Below are positions 35,741-47,374 of a DNA stretch of 64,000 nt, piece by piece. Under the pieces are notes generated by a model. That model was not told the origin of the DNA. It did not search any database and saw only the letters and a program-made list of their open reading frames with translations. The position numbers and the translations under genes are program-made. The stretch's first letter is position 1, and each line of letters starts with the position of its first letter. Source of the DNA: Cryptomeria japonica (lineage: Eukaryota > Streptophyta > Pinopsida > Cupressales > Cupressaceae); NCBI RefSeq assembly GCF_030272615.1, contig NC_081411.1, forward strand, positions 183,914,977 through 183,978,976, written 5' to 3'.

Positions 35741-37660
35741 TATAAACAACATAAATACAATAAAATTTGTGGACATTTATATTGTAAATAAAAATATTAT
35801 AACCTACATAAAATAAAATTTAATTAAAACAAAATCTTTGAATTGATATATTTGGACATTTTTTAGATAGATGCATTTAAGATATTTGTGGTAGTTATTA
35901 CTATATATTACATTATATATAGTGTAAAGTATAATTATGTTTTTAATAACCATATTGTAAAATTGCATCTATATGAAAAATGGTATATATTTAATATTTA
36001 TATATTTTTATTGGATAATAGCAATAAAGAATGAATACAACACCTAATAAAATTTGTAATAATTAACTGAATTTGGTAATAGTAACAAACTAGAGTTAAC
36101 AAACTCAACAAAAGTAACATATATATTTTATTTTAAAATTGAATTAAGTCTTCAACACAAAAACTCATTTAATAGTTAATTTGATTTAACCTATTAACTA
36201 TTTTACTAAATCATTAGCATCTTATTATAATACAGTTGAAAAATAATTATATCATAAATAAAATATTTTAATTTCAAAGGGTCACATTTGAATGATCGGA
36301 GTATAATTGGTGGAGACAATGGTAGGTTCTTAAGTGATCCACCAATATTTAAACCAACACATATGCAATTGAGATAGGTTGGACCCTTGAACCACTTTGA
36401 TAAACACAATCTCTTGCTTATGACAACTTTTAAGTTAGATGTATGCTTACCTATCATATTATAATATATTTATTTTAAAAAGAAAAAATATCTATAATTA
36501 AAGTATTTACATAATTTAATTATGTTGGTTAACTTTTTCTATTTTTCTCACAAGACAAGAATGTCAAGTGGGTAGTCAAAATTCCTAACACAATAACATA
36601 TGAAAAGACAATAAGTAAAAATCACATAAAGATGAGTTGTAATATGGGGAGCTACATGAGATGCTAGATGTGATACTTTCCATGAATGGCATAGTGTCAT
36701 CAACAACATAGTGTAATAATCAAAACTTAAGATCTAATGATAGCAAAATAATTTAATAAATTGCATTATTTATATATATAAATAAATAATTGCTTACTAT
36801 ACTTATATTTAAATTATTTAATATATAAAATGTATGTAGATTATTTATATTATATATAATTAAAAAATAAAATGATATTATATTAAATATTTGTTATTAT
36901 ATAATAAATAAATAATACATTATATATAATATTATTTATTTATATTTATATTATAAATAGATCATTATAAGACTAATAATGTATTAAATAAAATGTAATA
37001 GATAAAAACATGAGGATAAAATATCTATTAAGAAACTTGTTCACTAAAACAACATCATTTTCTTTCCTATATGGTCAAAATAATTAATTTTTCTTTTAGC
37101 TTGACCTCTTTCTACAAATTCTTTGTTGAATTCACTAGTATATTTCATTTATTCTTCCATGCGGTTTGATATTTGTTAAAATTGTCTATGTAAAAAAATC
37201 AAACCTCTCTCTTAATCTATACTAATGTTTTTTATTTTTTAACTATATAAAATAAGAAATATTTTTTTTCCATCATAGAGTTAAATCTCTTTTATCTACA
37301 TCTTATTAAAAGATACTAATTTTCAAACATTGATCATTTCTAAGATTAAAACTTAATCTTGATGTTTGTTTCATGTCGAATAAAGAAAAAAACTATATTC
37401 CTAAGAAGACTAAATTGAACGATACAAAATTAAAATGAGCAACTCTCTCTTACATTACACCAATTCTAGGAATTCACCAAGGTTGAGTTTCAAACTCATG
37501 ACGTAGAGGGAGCATCATTATTGGTGCCAAATTGTGGATGCAAAATACAAAAAAATTAATGCGTGAAAAAAATTGAGTTGTGCTATCACGATGTTGAGGA
37601 GAACAAAATAAGATGATGATAAGAAACAAGGTACACAAAGTGTCATGTTCCTGCCATTAG
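35741..37660. other. AT-rich intergenic DNA, no gene seen
   Basis: Very AT-rich sequence with runs such as AATAAATAATTATT. I see no conserved protein motif, LTR pair or RNA gene. The short minus-strand frame at 36457-36206 has no support. Confidence 0.7.
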
Positions 37661-37669
37661 CATAGTTAG

Positions 37670-38135
37670 TTTAGAGAGAAGTAGAGTTATAAAAATACAA
37701 ATAGAGAGGGAGAAAAAAAAAGGGATATATATAGAGGGGGATAGGGTGGGAGGGAGAGATGAGAAGAGATGGGGAGAGAGAGAGAGGGGGGGGAGGGAGA
37801 GATATAGCTCAACCGAGATAGAGATAGAGGGAAATATATAGAGAGAGAGGGATAGAAACAAAGAGATAAATAGATAAATAAAGGTAGAGAGACAGGGATA
37901 GGAAGAGATAGAGAGACAAGCGAGAGGGAGATATAGATATAAAAGGTAGAGATAATGAGATGTAAATAGAGAATAAGGAGGTAGGGAGATAAAGATAGAG
38001 GGGGCAAGAGAGAGAAAGGTGTAAAGAGTTGGAGAGGGGGGGCATCGAGATAGAGACAAAGGGGGACAAGAGTGAGAAGATAGGTGACAAGAACAAGTAA
38101 TAAATAGAAGCATAGAAAGATGGAGAGATATAGAT
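37670..38135. repeat. Second degenerate GA-rich block
   Basis: Imperfect GAGAGATAGAGG repeats like 34680-35740, with interspersed GGGGG runs. The overlapping minus-strand frames are low-complexity shadows. Confidence 0.9.
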
Positions 38136-38146
38136 GGGGAAATATG

Positions 38147-39530
38147 TGTTGGCATTGCATGCCGATTGCATTAATGAAGTATAGTGTTGGCATTGATGTC
38201 AATAGCAACCGGTAATGGAGTAGTATTACAACTGGTAGTGATGCAATAGTGCAACCGGTAGTAAAGCAGTGAAGGAAACTAGTATTGGTATTTGAAGCAG
38301 AGTGATCAAGAGGTAACCCTAAATAATTGATATACATAACCCTAACCGATGGAGCTTGGAATATCAGTAGTGATGATCTCTGATCAAACAGAGATCGGAG
38401 ATGGAGATGCCACGTATGCATGTTGCACATGATGAGCTTCAAAGTGGTTTGGCATGTAGAGATAACTATTTTATCTTGGGAATGAGCATATGCATAGCAT
38501 GAAGTGAAACTGCATGATGAGTTACAGGATTAGATGAGCGTTGATCCATGAGCGGTTCAAGTTGTCTAGAACAATGTGCAGTTGATTGTTATGTAATCTA
38601 ATGGTCATGTTTGAACCAATATGTTTGTAATCTCTATGAGATCTTAGGTATTGTGTTGTGTTACCGACCTATTGTATTTGTATTTAATGTCGATGAAGTT
38701 GTTTGTAATTTGTGTTGGAAAATTTGTTTAGTGTGGGTTGTTGTTGCAGAACTAGAAGGAGTATCTACAGAATGTTGTGAAGGCATATAGGAGCCTAAAA
38801 TGATCTGATTAAGCATAATGGTGCTATTACCAATTAGCAAAAACCCTGTTGTTCTCTAACCATTACAACAATTAAATCCCCTAACTGGGTAAGCTTTAAC
38901 AGGTTTGGTGCTGTTTAAATCCTCTAACCAGGTGATCCATTAGCTTGGATTTTCAAATGCTCCTCCGAGGTAACCTTTTACAAGGTATTGTTGTCAATCC
39001 CTTAACCAAGTGGTTCTTAACTGGATCTGTTCCTAACAGGACATTTTTGTAAAGCTTCTAACAAGGCTTGGCTCCTAACAGGGTGAACTTCAGAAGAGTT
39101 CAAAATACTTGTGGGTATTCATCCCCACTGTAGTTTTTCCCATTTGGGTTTACATGTGAAAAATCATTGTGTCAAGTGGTGAATGATTTTGTGTGTTTTT
39201 GATATGGTTAATATGTATAACTGGTAAAACCACTAAGACATGTTTAGATGACCGAAAGTGATATGGAATAAGATATTAGTATTTCTAGTAAAGAGTTTTG
39301 ATGTTTTGGATAAGGTATCTAAGGTTCAGATATGTTACACTGTATCATTGATATTTTAGTCAACCAGTAAGCTTGACAATGCAGTTGCAGTTTTAATTGC
39401 AGTGACTAAACCGGTTAAGTTAACAAGTTGTTTTTGAGTCCGACTTCAGTTTGGTGAAAGTTTAATTTGTTTTCTATCTACTGATTCACCCCCGCCCCTT
39501 CTCAATAGTTGACCAGATCATTATTGATTC
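38147..39530 (+). mobile_element. LTR-like retrotransposon fragment
   Basis: Starts TGTTGGCATTGCATGCC, has repeated CCTCTAACCAGG-like words and the stretch GGGTATTCATCCCC, and ends near CTGATTCACCCCCGCCCC. The same words occur in reverse complement at 45905-47293, so both belong to one family. The look is that of a long copia-type LTR as seen in conifers. No coding region follows; it is a solo LTR or fragment with uncertain right end. Confidence 0.6.
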
Positions 39531-39597
39531 ATCATATTATCAATATGAAGAGAGATTCTTAGAGATAGAGAAAGAGATAGGGAGGGACAAATAGGGA

Positions 39598-39619
39598 GTG
39601 TGTGTGTGTGTGTGTGTGT

Positions 39620-39691
<72 letters not shown>
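39598..39691. repeat. Compound (GT)n-(GA)n microsatellite
   Basis: About 23 bp of GT followed by about 70 bp of GA dinucleotides. Confidence 0.97.
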
Positions 39692-39698
<7 letters not shown>

Positions 39699-39719
39699 GA
39701 AATACTAGAGATGAAAAGA

Positions 39720-41340
39720 GGGAGAGAATGAGAGAATTATTAAAGTAATTCTATTAATTTTAATTATTTAATAAATTCATAAAAAGATAAATAATTAAAA
39801 TAAATTTTAAACTTAAATCTAAATTCAAAATTAAAATATAATAAAATTAATTAAAAATCTAAATATTTATGATAATAATAAATATTATTATAAATTTTAA
39901 AAATTAATTAAACTTATTAAATTAATAAATAATTAAATAAAATAAATTAATCTTTTAAAATTAATTAAAAAATTGAATTACACATTTAAACAATATTTTT
40001 GAGATTGTTAAATCATTGTCTAAATATAGTGTGATAATCATTTGGAAGATATTAGGCATGTAATTAAAATCATAAATTTGAAAAAAATCATTGTAATGTG
40101 AAAATCAAACTTATTCATTTTAATTTCATAATTAATACAAACAAATTCATAATTAAAGTAATACCCTTAACTCATAATTCATAGTCTAGCTTTATATAAA
40201 ACATGTAATTTAAATATAATGATATATTGAAGACCTAATATTGCTTTAGATAAGTTTTGGAACGAAGAGGTATATTAACTATAAACATTTTAAAAATAGA
40301 AGAGAAAGCAATTATGAGCATCACGACCAAAGGAATTTGATGGGACAATAGTTGTTCGTGAAATGTGCATTCCTTTGTTGCGGGGTCCGTGAATTTTTCT
40401 ATGTTGAAAAGATTGGCTCATTTAGGTACTACGTTGATCCATCAAGGACGAGAGTATTAAAAATTGGACGCGTTTATTTTGGCTAAAAAATGGACCTGTC
40501 GTACCAATGACATGCATCGACATACATGTCCGAGACATGCATAACATGCCAACTTTCCGTGATGCCCAAACCCACGGTATTTGACATGGAGTTGCCTATG
40601 GAGTTTGTCGAGTTGTTGGTTTCACTCCTTGGGGCCCACGCGAAATGGTGTGGACATGCCGGAGGACGATCGCGGCTGGCTTCATGGTTACCGATAGTTT
40701 ATTGTTCATAACATGCACATTAAAATCAAGTGAATGAATAAACCACATTTGGACAACATCCTGATGGGAAAAAGAGGGCACAGGCTCCAAAAATTGGTAT
40801 GTTCATCAGAGAAATGACTAACATGGTGTGATTTGATGTACCAAACTTGAGAAAAGTCGCATTGAGGTTAGTTTATTATTTGCATGATATGGTTTGGATT
40901 TTGTGCTTAAAAACACTATAATTTCCATTTTTAGTTTGAAGCTATTACAGTTAGTTTATATTGCTTGATATAATACAGCTTGGAGCTATACACACACATG
41001 TTGGTTGATATGATATGGCTACACACGCAGAGGTCATGTTAGGGTTAGACACATTGGCTAGGAGATATACACACAGGTCACTTGATATATTATATCTATA
41101 CACACATAGGTCGCGTTAGGGTTAGACATGTCATGGGATGCATCTATTCTAGCTCCAAAAAAACTTACAACGCCATTAACACGCGATGTTAGTCCTACCT
41201 TTTGAACTGTAGATTTTTGATTGGATGGTTGAGATTGCCCTAGGGTAAGAAGCTGCGTTAGTGTTAGAAGACACATTAGATTTTTAATTGATCACATTAG
41301 GGATAGATTTTTGATTGGTTGCATTAGGGTTAGAAGTCGA
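39720..41340. other. Intergenic DNA, AT-rich then mixed
   Basis: 39720-40340 is very AT-rich. 40340-40800 is more balanced and holds short frames without support. 40880-41340 has a few near-repeats of GGTCGCGTTAGGGTTAGACA (about 41026 and 41106), which lead into the tandem array. No gene is recognised. Confidence 0.6.
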
Positions 41341-41349
41341 GAAAATAGG

Positions 41350-42250
41350 TCGCGTTAGTTATAATTGTCATTTTGTGGGTTAACATGTTGGGCTTAATCT
41401 GCAAAGTAGCTAAACGATGAAAGTTGTAACTGACTGTGTCTATTCACATGAAACTGTGAAAGCTCTTAAAACTATGTGTTAGCCGCAATCGTTGTTTTGC
41501 GGTGGTAGAGAATGTGTTTAATAGGCTAGGCATGAAACTCTGAAAGCACCTAGCATGCTATGTTAGTCAATATTGTCATCTCATGGGTCAACAGATGGTA
41601 TAGACCTATGAAGTCATGAAATTGTGAAAGCGCTTGATACACTGTGTTAGTCGCAATCACCGTTTGCACGGTAGTAGAGAATGCGATCAAACGATCATGC
41701 ACAAAATTCCAAGTGCACCTAACATGTTGTGTTAGTCGATAACATCGTCTGGCAAGTCAACAGATGGTATTGACCTGTGAAGTCATGAATCACAAAAGTG
41801 CCTGACACGTCGTGTTGGTTGGAATCATCATTTTTCTGTAGTAGAGAGTGCATTTAAAAGATCATGCGTGAAACTGTGAATGAGGACAACATGGTACGTT
41901 AGTCACCATCACTGTCTCGCGAGTCAACATATGTTATTGAATCATAAAGTAGTGAAATTCTGAAAGCGCAAACACACTGTGTTAGTTGCAATTGCTGCTT
42001 TGCAGTAATAAAGAATGCGTTTAATAGGTCATGGGTAAAAGTGCGAAATCACCTAACATGGTGTGTTACTCGCAATTGTTGTCTTGTGGGTCAACATATG
42101 GCATTGAACCATGAAGCCGTGAAATTGTGAAAGCTTATTACACATTGTGTTAGTATTCATCATTGTTTCATGGTAGTAGAGAATGCATTGAAAAGGTCAT
42201 GCACGAAATTGCGAAAGTGCATAACGTTCCATGTTAGTCGATATTGCAAT
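41350..42250. repeat. Tandem array of about 168 bp, built of two 84-bp half-units
   Basis: The word GGTAGTAGAGAATGCG recurs, with mutations, at about 41501, 41670, 41837, 42003 and 42172, giving a period of 166-169 bp. Between these lies a related half-unit with GGGTCAACAGATGGTATTGA. Both half-units share TGAAAGCGCCTAACA and TGTGTTAGTCG words, so the order is A-B-A-B. About five dimers are present, diverged by some 15-25 percent. Confidence 0.88.
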
Positions 42251-43855
42251 CAGCTTAATGAAATTAAGTTTTTTATTACTATGCACATAGTATGAATCCA
42301 AGGTATTTGTAGGAGAATATTATATGTGAGGGTATAGGGGACATGGATAGGTGTAGTTACAATATTGAGACTTACCTTAATAGGCAAGGTTATTGTACCT
42401 ACCAATTATCTACCAACATTATCAAAGCAACAAATAGATAGAGAATAAGGTTGAATAATATACGTATCCACAATGGTTTTACACTAATAGATCACCATCT
42501 AAACAAATTCAATCATATTTGATGTTAAATTGTCAATTGCAAAAACTTATTCGTGTGTTTGAGCAAAAACTCCTTTCAAAGATAATACAATATTTGAAAA
42601 GGCCACTGATATTGTTACTATTTATGAAAAAAAAAATTCAAGGCATCAATCAAATGTCGTTCTTTCATACATGGCAAAAATTCCTCATTCTTTTCCCTTG
42701 GTGTGACTAACACGATGTCTTATATGGTGTTTGCAACAATACTTCTACCAACTTGGGACAACACCATTTATATCAATTTGATCTTTGCAAGCCTCTCCAC
42801 TGGATCTTCTCAATTTTTGACATCAATGAAAATCTAATGCCAACAATTTCTCCCTTTGGCATTGATGTCAACACATAGACCAACCAGTGCTTCTCTCCCC
42901 CTTTGACAACAATGGAAAAGGGCCTGATTTCACTCTTCCCGTGTGATCCAAAGAAGCAAATAGACTAATATTTTGCTGGAAACATGCATTCTCCACCTAT
43001 GATATTGTAGAGCTGAGCAAGACGAACCATTATTACAATATAAAAAGTAGTGCCAATACTACTTACAAAAAATTCAGAACTGCCTTTGAGACAAACATGA
43101 GGTTCAAGGAAGAAAAACAATAAAATAGTATGCTCCCTCTAAGCCATAGACATCAAAATATTAAGATTCAATCATAAATAATAGAGACATAATTGGAAAA
43201 CATTTGAATTGAGGCCCCTTTTGGAGGGATTAGAGCCTTGGGTACCCTAGTACACTAAAACTAGGGTTTTGGGTACCATAGTTCTCTCAAACATTGACAC
43301 GAGAAAAGGGTGGTATAGTATCAAGATCCAAAACATAGGATCTAGTCTCAAAATTATTATATGAAAATAGTAGGATAGGATAGGGCCCAAATAGGCTTAA
43401 AATGATCCAAGAGAAGGCATACTAAAGTAGGGGCCCAAGTAGAGTGTGAATCATGTAAATGATTACAATTTACAACACTATAGAATGATAGTAACATAAC
43501 ATAAAAAAGTCTAATTAAACACTCAAATCAAGAATTCCAATGATAGTAACTTAGGAATTAGGTAAGAAAGAAAACGCAAACAAGAGGAGGATAATGAGGA
43601 CCCAAGTCAAAATTTGTTACCACAAAACTAATGCATTATATCAAAATTATTATAAAATTTAGATCTCACAATCTAATTGACTCATCAAGAACCAAGGAAA
43701 ACTAGAACATTTAAATATAAGATAACTTTTGATAATAAATTTGAGTAGAAATAACTTGGGATTTGTCGTTATCTTTGGAAATATGGGGTATGTACACAAG
43801 GAACTCCTTGTTTATTTTGGTAATTGACACTCATTTGGTGGTTATCGATACTTGA
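42251..43855. other. Intergenic DNA, no gene seen
   Basis: Mixed AT-rich sequence. A stretch near 42830-42920 with CTCCCTTTGGCATTGATGTC resembles words often found in degraded copia elements, but no domain or LTR can be placed. Confidence 0.5.
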
Positions 43856-43859
43856 TTAA

Positions 43860-44620
43860 TGGTTTACTCTCCCTTTCTTCTCTCTATTTACTCTCTCTCT
43901 CCCCTCTCTAGGTCTCTCATATACTCTCTCCCTCTCTCTCTCACCTTCCCTCCTTATCTCCATATCTATCCTTCCTTACCCCCTCCATATCTCTTGTCCT
44001 CCTATTATTTCTCTCCACTCTCTCTTTGTTCTCTTGATCACTACCTATCTCTCCCAACATCTCTCTCCATACCTATTTTTATCTCTTATTTTATTCTCTC
44101 TCTCCCTCAACTATCTACCTCTTCCCTCTCTAGGTCTCTCAATTACTCCCTACCCACCTCTCCCTCTCTTCTTAGATCTCTCTTTCTCTTTACTCTTCCC
44201 TCTCTCCTCTTCTCTCTCCCTCCCCTCTCCAAGTTATCACCTCTTCCTCAATAATATAGTATTTAGATAATAGGTTGTAGGATATAAGATTTACAATATA
44301 AGGTACAAGATTGATGGTACATAGTTTAGGGATCATAGGGTTGAGGGTAGTGGTCATATTGATTCTTCCCTCTATCTCTCTATCTTCCTCTTTGTCTATC
44401 TTGAGGGTAGCACGGTGGTATTCATACTTCTCTCTATCTCTCCATCTTCCCATCTCTTTCTTCTCTATCACCTCTCTCTCTCTCTTCTCTATCACCTCTA
44501 TCTCCCCACCCTATGTATCTCCCTCCATCTCTATCTCCCCATTCCTTACCCTCATATATTTCTTCCTCTCCTACTATTTCATACTCTCTATATTTAATCT
44601 ATTCTAACACATGTGTTTCC
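43860..44620. repeat. Degenerate CT-rich (polypyrimidine) block
   Basis: Imperfect CTCTCTCCCT repeats over 43860-44240 and 44355-44600, including CTCTCTAGGTCTCTCA twice (about 43906 and 44130). Frames rich in Ser, Leu and Pro are shadows. Confidence 0.9.
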
Positions 44621-44639
44621 CCTTACAAAGATACCTATA

Positions 44640-44867
44640 CAACAAAAGAGAGGTTAGATTACTAGATGGGAATAGAGGGGTGAGATAGATAAAGGGGGAT
44701 AGAAGAGGAGAGTTGATTAATTAGGATAATGAGAGAGAAGAGGAAGGAGAGAGAGCCAAGAGAAAGAGAGGGCTAAGGAGGGGGAGAAGGAGAGGTGTAC
44801 ATGGAGTGAGAGACCTAGAGAGGTAGATAGGTGAGCGAGAAAGAGAAGGAAATGATAGAGAAGTTTA

Positions 44868-44963
<96 letters not shown>

Positions 44964-45450
44964 GAGAGAGGAGTAAGAAGGTAGGGAGAGAATTGAAAAG
45001 GGAGGGAGTGAACTAGAGATGGGTTATATAGAGATATAAGATACCTAGAATGGGAGAGAGACATGAGAGACCTAGATAGGAGGAGAGAGAGGGTTGAGAT
45101 AGATGGAGGATGATAGAGAGAGGTTGTTAATGAGATATGGATGGTTATGTAGAGACATGGAGAGAGAAAGTGGGAGAAACCTAGAGAGGGGTAGAGAGTG
45201 TGTGATGGAAAGATGATGATGATGATGGTAAAGAGAATACAGATTAGTAGGGAAGGGGGAGAGAGATGGGGATAAGGGGGGAGAGGGGGATAGAGAGGGA
45301 GGGAGGAAGAAAAGAAGGGTGATACCTAGAAATGGGAGGGAGGGATAAGAGGAGAGATGAAGGAATAAAGAGAGAGGAGTATGTGGGGATTAAGGGAGTA
45401 TGACCTAGACAATGAAGATAGAAAATAAGAGAGGAAGAGAGATGATGAGA
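44640..45450. repeat. Degenerate GA-rich block with a pure (GA)n core
   Basis: Purine-rich repeats with an uninterrupted (GA)n run at about 44869-44960. It contains TGAGAGACCTAGAGAG-type words (about 44805 and 45062), the reverse complement of words in the CT-rich block just before it. Confidence 0.92.
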
Positions 45451-45904
45451 CCCCCTTTTGGTACTACAACTTGGTGCACATACCCTTTGTTAATAAGACT
45501 TGTACTTGTAAAAGAATATAAAATATATAAAATCTACCTAAATGTATTATCAAGTATAAGGTTGTATTAGAAACATTCCCTATTCTGAACCTTCTTGATG
45601 GGTGTTCAGGGTCACTCTTAAGTTACCAATAAATTATACGCCTAATAGGCAAAAATTTATTAATATTTTTTGTATTAAGTATCATAGAATCACAAAGCTC
45701 ATTTTTTGCTCATTCGAGCATCCACATTACAAAATTACAAATAATAGCTCCTCTTGAGAAAACTTATTAAATACTAGATCCTTTCGAGCACCAAACTAGA
45801 AACAACAATTTGAAGACCAAGGGTCACAACTTAGAAATCTACTTTAAACAATGTGACAAATACAACCAATGGAAGACCAAGAGTCACAACTTAGAATTCT
45901 ACAC
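45451..45904. other. Intergenic DNA, no gene seen
   Basis: AT-rich sequence with a short direct repeat of AGACCAAGGGTCACAACTTAGAA at about 45812 and 45873. No coding or RNA feature. Confidence 0.55.
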
Positions 45905-47293
45905 AAATGTTGATGAATAATGATGAACAACAAATACCCTAATCGGTACTAAGAGGCGTGGGGTGAATCAGGACATACAAAAACTTCTCAACAACTTATC
46001 AAGTTAAAACAATGCTAACCGGTTGTCTTCATCACTGAACTTAACCATGGCAATACTGGTTAAAGACAGCCAGACTTTAGACAGCTAAACCAGTAAAATT
46101 GAATATTATAAATAATATTCAACACTTGATAATATTTCACCAATATACTCATGCATGTGTTGTATCAATAATACCATAACCATTAGCTTTGCATGCATAT
46201 TCACCTAAACAAAGACTACTCAATCATCACATGAAAAATGCACAACTCATGACACACATATTTTTCACTTGGAAACCCAAATGGGAAAAACCATGTTGGG
46301 GATGAATACCCACAAGCTTGTTTTGAATTGTTTTGAAGCTCGCAGCTCTGTTAGGAGCCTAGTCCAGTTAAAGAATTCACAATAAGGTTTTGTTAGGAAC
46401 CGATCCTGTTAAATATCACCAGGTTAAGGGATGGCTATATACCCTATTAAAGATTGAAACCCTGTTAAAGGTTACCTCGCTAGAGGATTTGAAGAACTCA
46501 ATAATCTTGAGTCACCTGGTTAGAGGATTTGCAATAAGCCTGTTAAAGCTACCCGGTAAAGGGATTTTCCTACTATTGAAATGGTTAGAAGACAACAGGT
46601 AAAGCTCTGATCTGATAACAACACTACATGCTAAGGCATATCCTTTTCAGCTCCTCTACTCTGAAATCACACTCTACAGTTTTTCACTCACTGGTCTGGC
46701 AAGTATCTCATCACTCGGATACAAACACAACATTTGCCAACATAAACAATAGAAAAAATCATCGACTTTATAGACAACAATTAGGTCAGTAGCATAAACC
46801 CTAAACCCTAAACATTTTAGGTTTACAATTACAAGTGGTCTAATCTTGACCATTCAATCACTTTGCATAGAATAAAACAATCTAAATCACAAGTCATTCT
46901 GCATCATTCATTCTTCACTGCATATGGAAATCAGTAACCCATCAAGCTCTCTTCACATACCGCTAAGAAGAATGTTCATTCTCGAGGTAGACATTTAATG
47001 CAGTCGATCTTCACATGAAAGATCCTCAAGGAAATCCTTCACATGCAAAAAACTAATGTGGCATCTTGATCTCATCCTTATCTCTTAGCTAACTCATCAC
47101 AGAATGTCACCGGTTGCATTGTACAAGCTAGATTGCGAAACCGGAAACCCTAGAGCTAAGACTACCAATTGGTAGTCACGCTTAATGAAACCCTGACACT
47201 GGTCCACTTCATCCCTTCATACCGGTTCACCTACACTTATTGACATCAATGAAAACATAAATTATAATCATACCGGTTCATCATATGCCAACA
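45905..47293 (-). mobile_element. LTR-like retrotransposon fragment, inverse of 38147-39530
   Basis: Read on the minus strand it starts TGTTGGCATATGATGAACCGG and contains GGGTATTCATCCCC, TTTTTCCCATTTGGGTTT and a CTGATTCACCCC end, as in the plus-strand copy at 38147-39530. A small frame at 46390-46602 reflects the repeated GTTAAAGG words and is not a gene. The left end is uncertain and no clear TSD is seen. Confidence 0.62.
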
Positions 47294-47295
47294 AA

Positions 47296-47372
47296 GGTGT
47301 CCCTCATGGGAGTTGAACTTGGGTCTCCACATTGAGAACTCAATGCTTTAACCAACTAAGCTCAACCCCTTG
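47296..47372 (-). repeat. tRNA-derived SINE-like head
   Basis: The minus strand reads GGGGTTGAGCTTAGTTGGTTAA, with an A-box-like GCTTAGTTGG, and 35 bases on an AAGTTCAACTCCC that resembles a B box (GGTTCRANTCC). The two ends do not pair as an acceptor stem, so it is not a working tRNA. Such heads begin plant SINEs transcribed by RNA polymerase III. Its 3' continuation is cut off by the LTR that ends at 47293. Confidence 0.5.
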
Positions 47373-47374
47373 GA

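Noticed and set aside
34637-35776. Minus-strand frames up to 200 codons with Ser/Leu/Tyr/Ile repeats, membrane-like
   Set aside because: Shadows of the GA-rich block.
37440-37530. Second SINE- or tRNA-like sequence with a GTTTGAAACTC word
   Set aside because: Only one box-like word; no second box at the right distance.
37643-38442. Minus-strand frames of 120-251 codons, hydrophobic
   Set aside because: Mostly GA-block shadows running into an LTR-like fragment; no family motif.
46797-46812. Telomere-like CCCTAAA repeats
   Set aside because: Only two units inside an LTR-like fragment; chance level.
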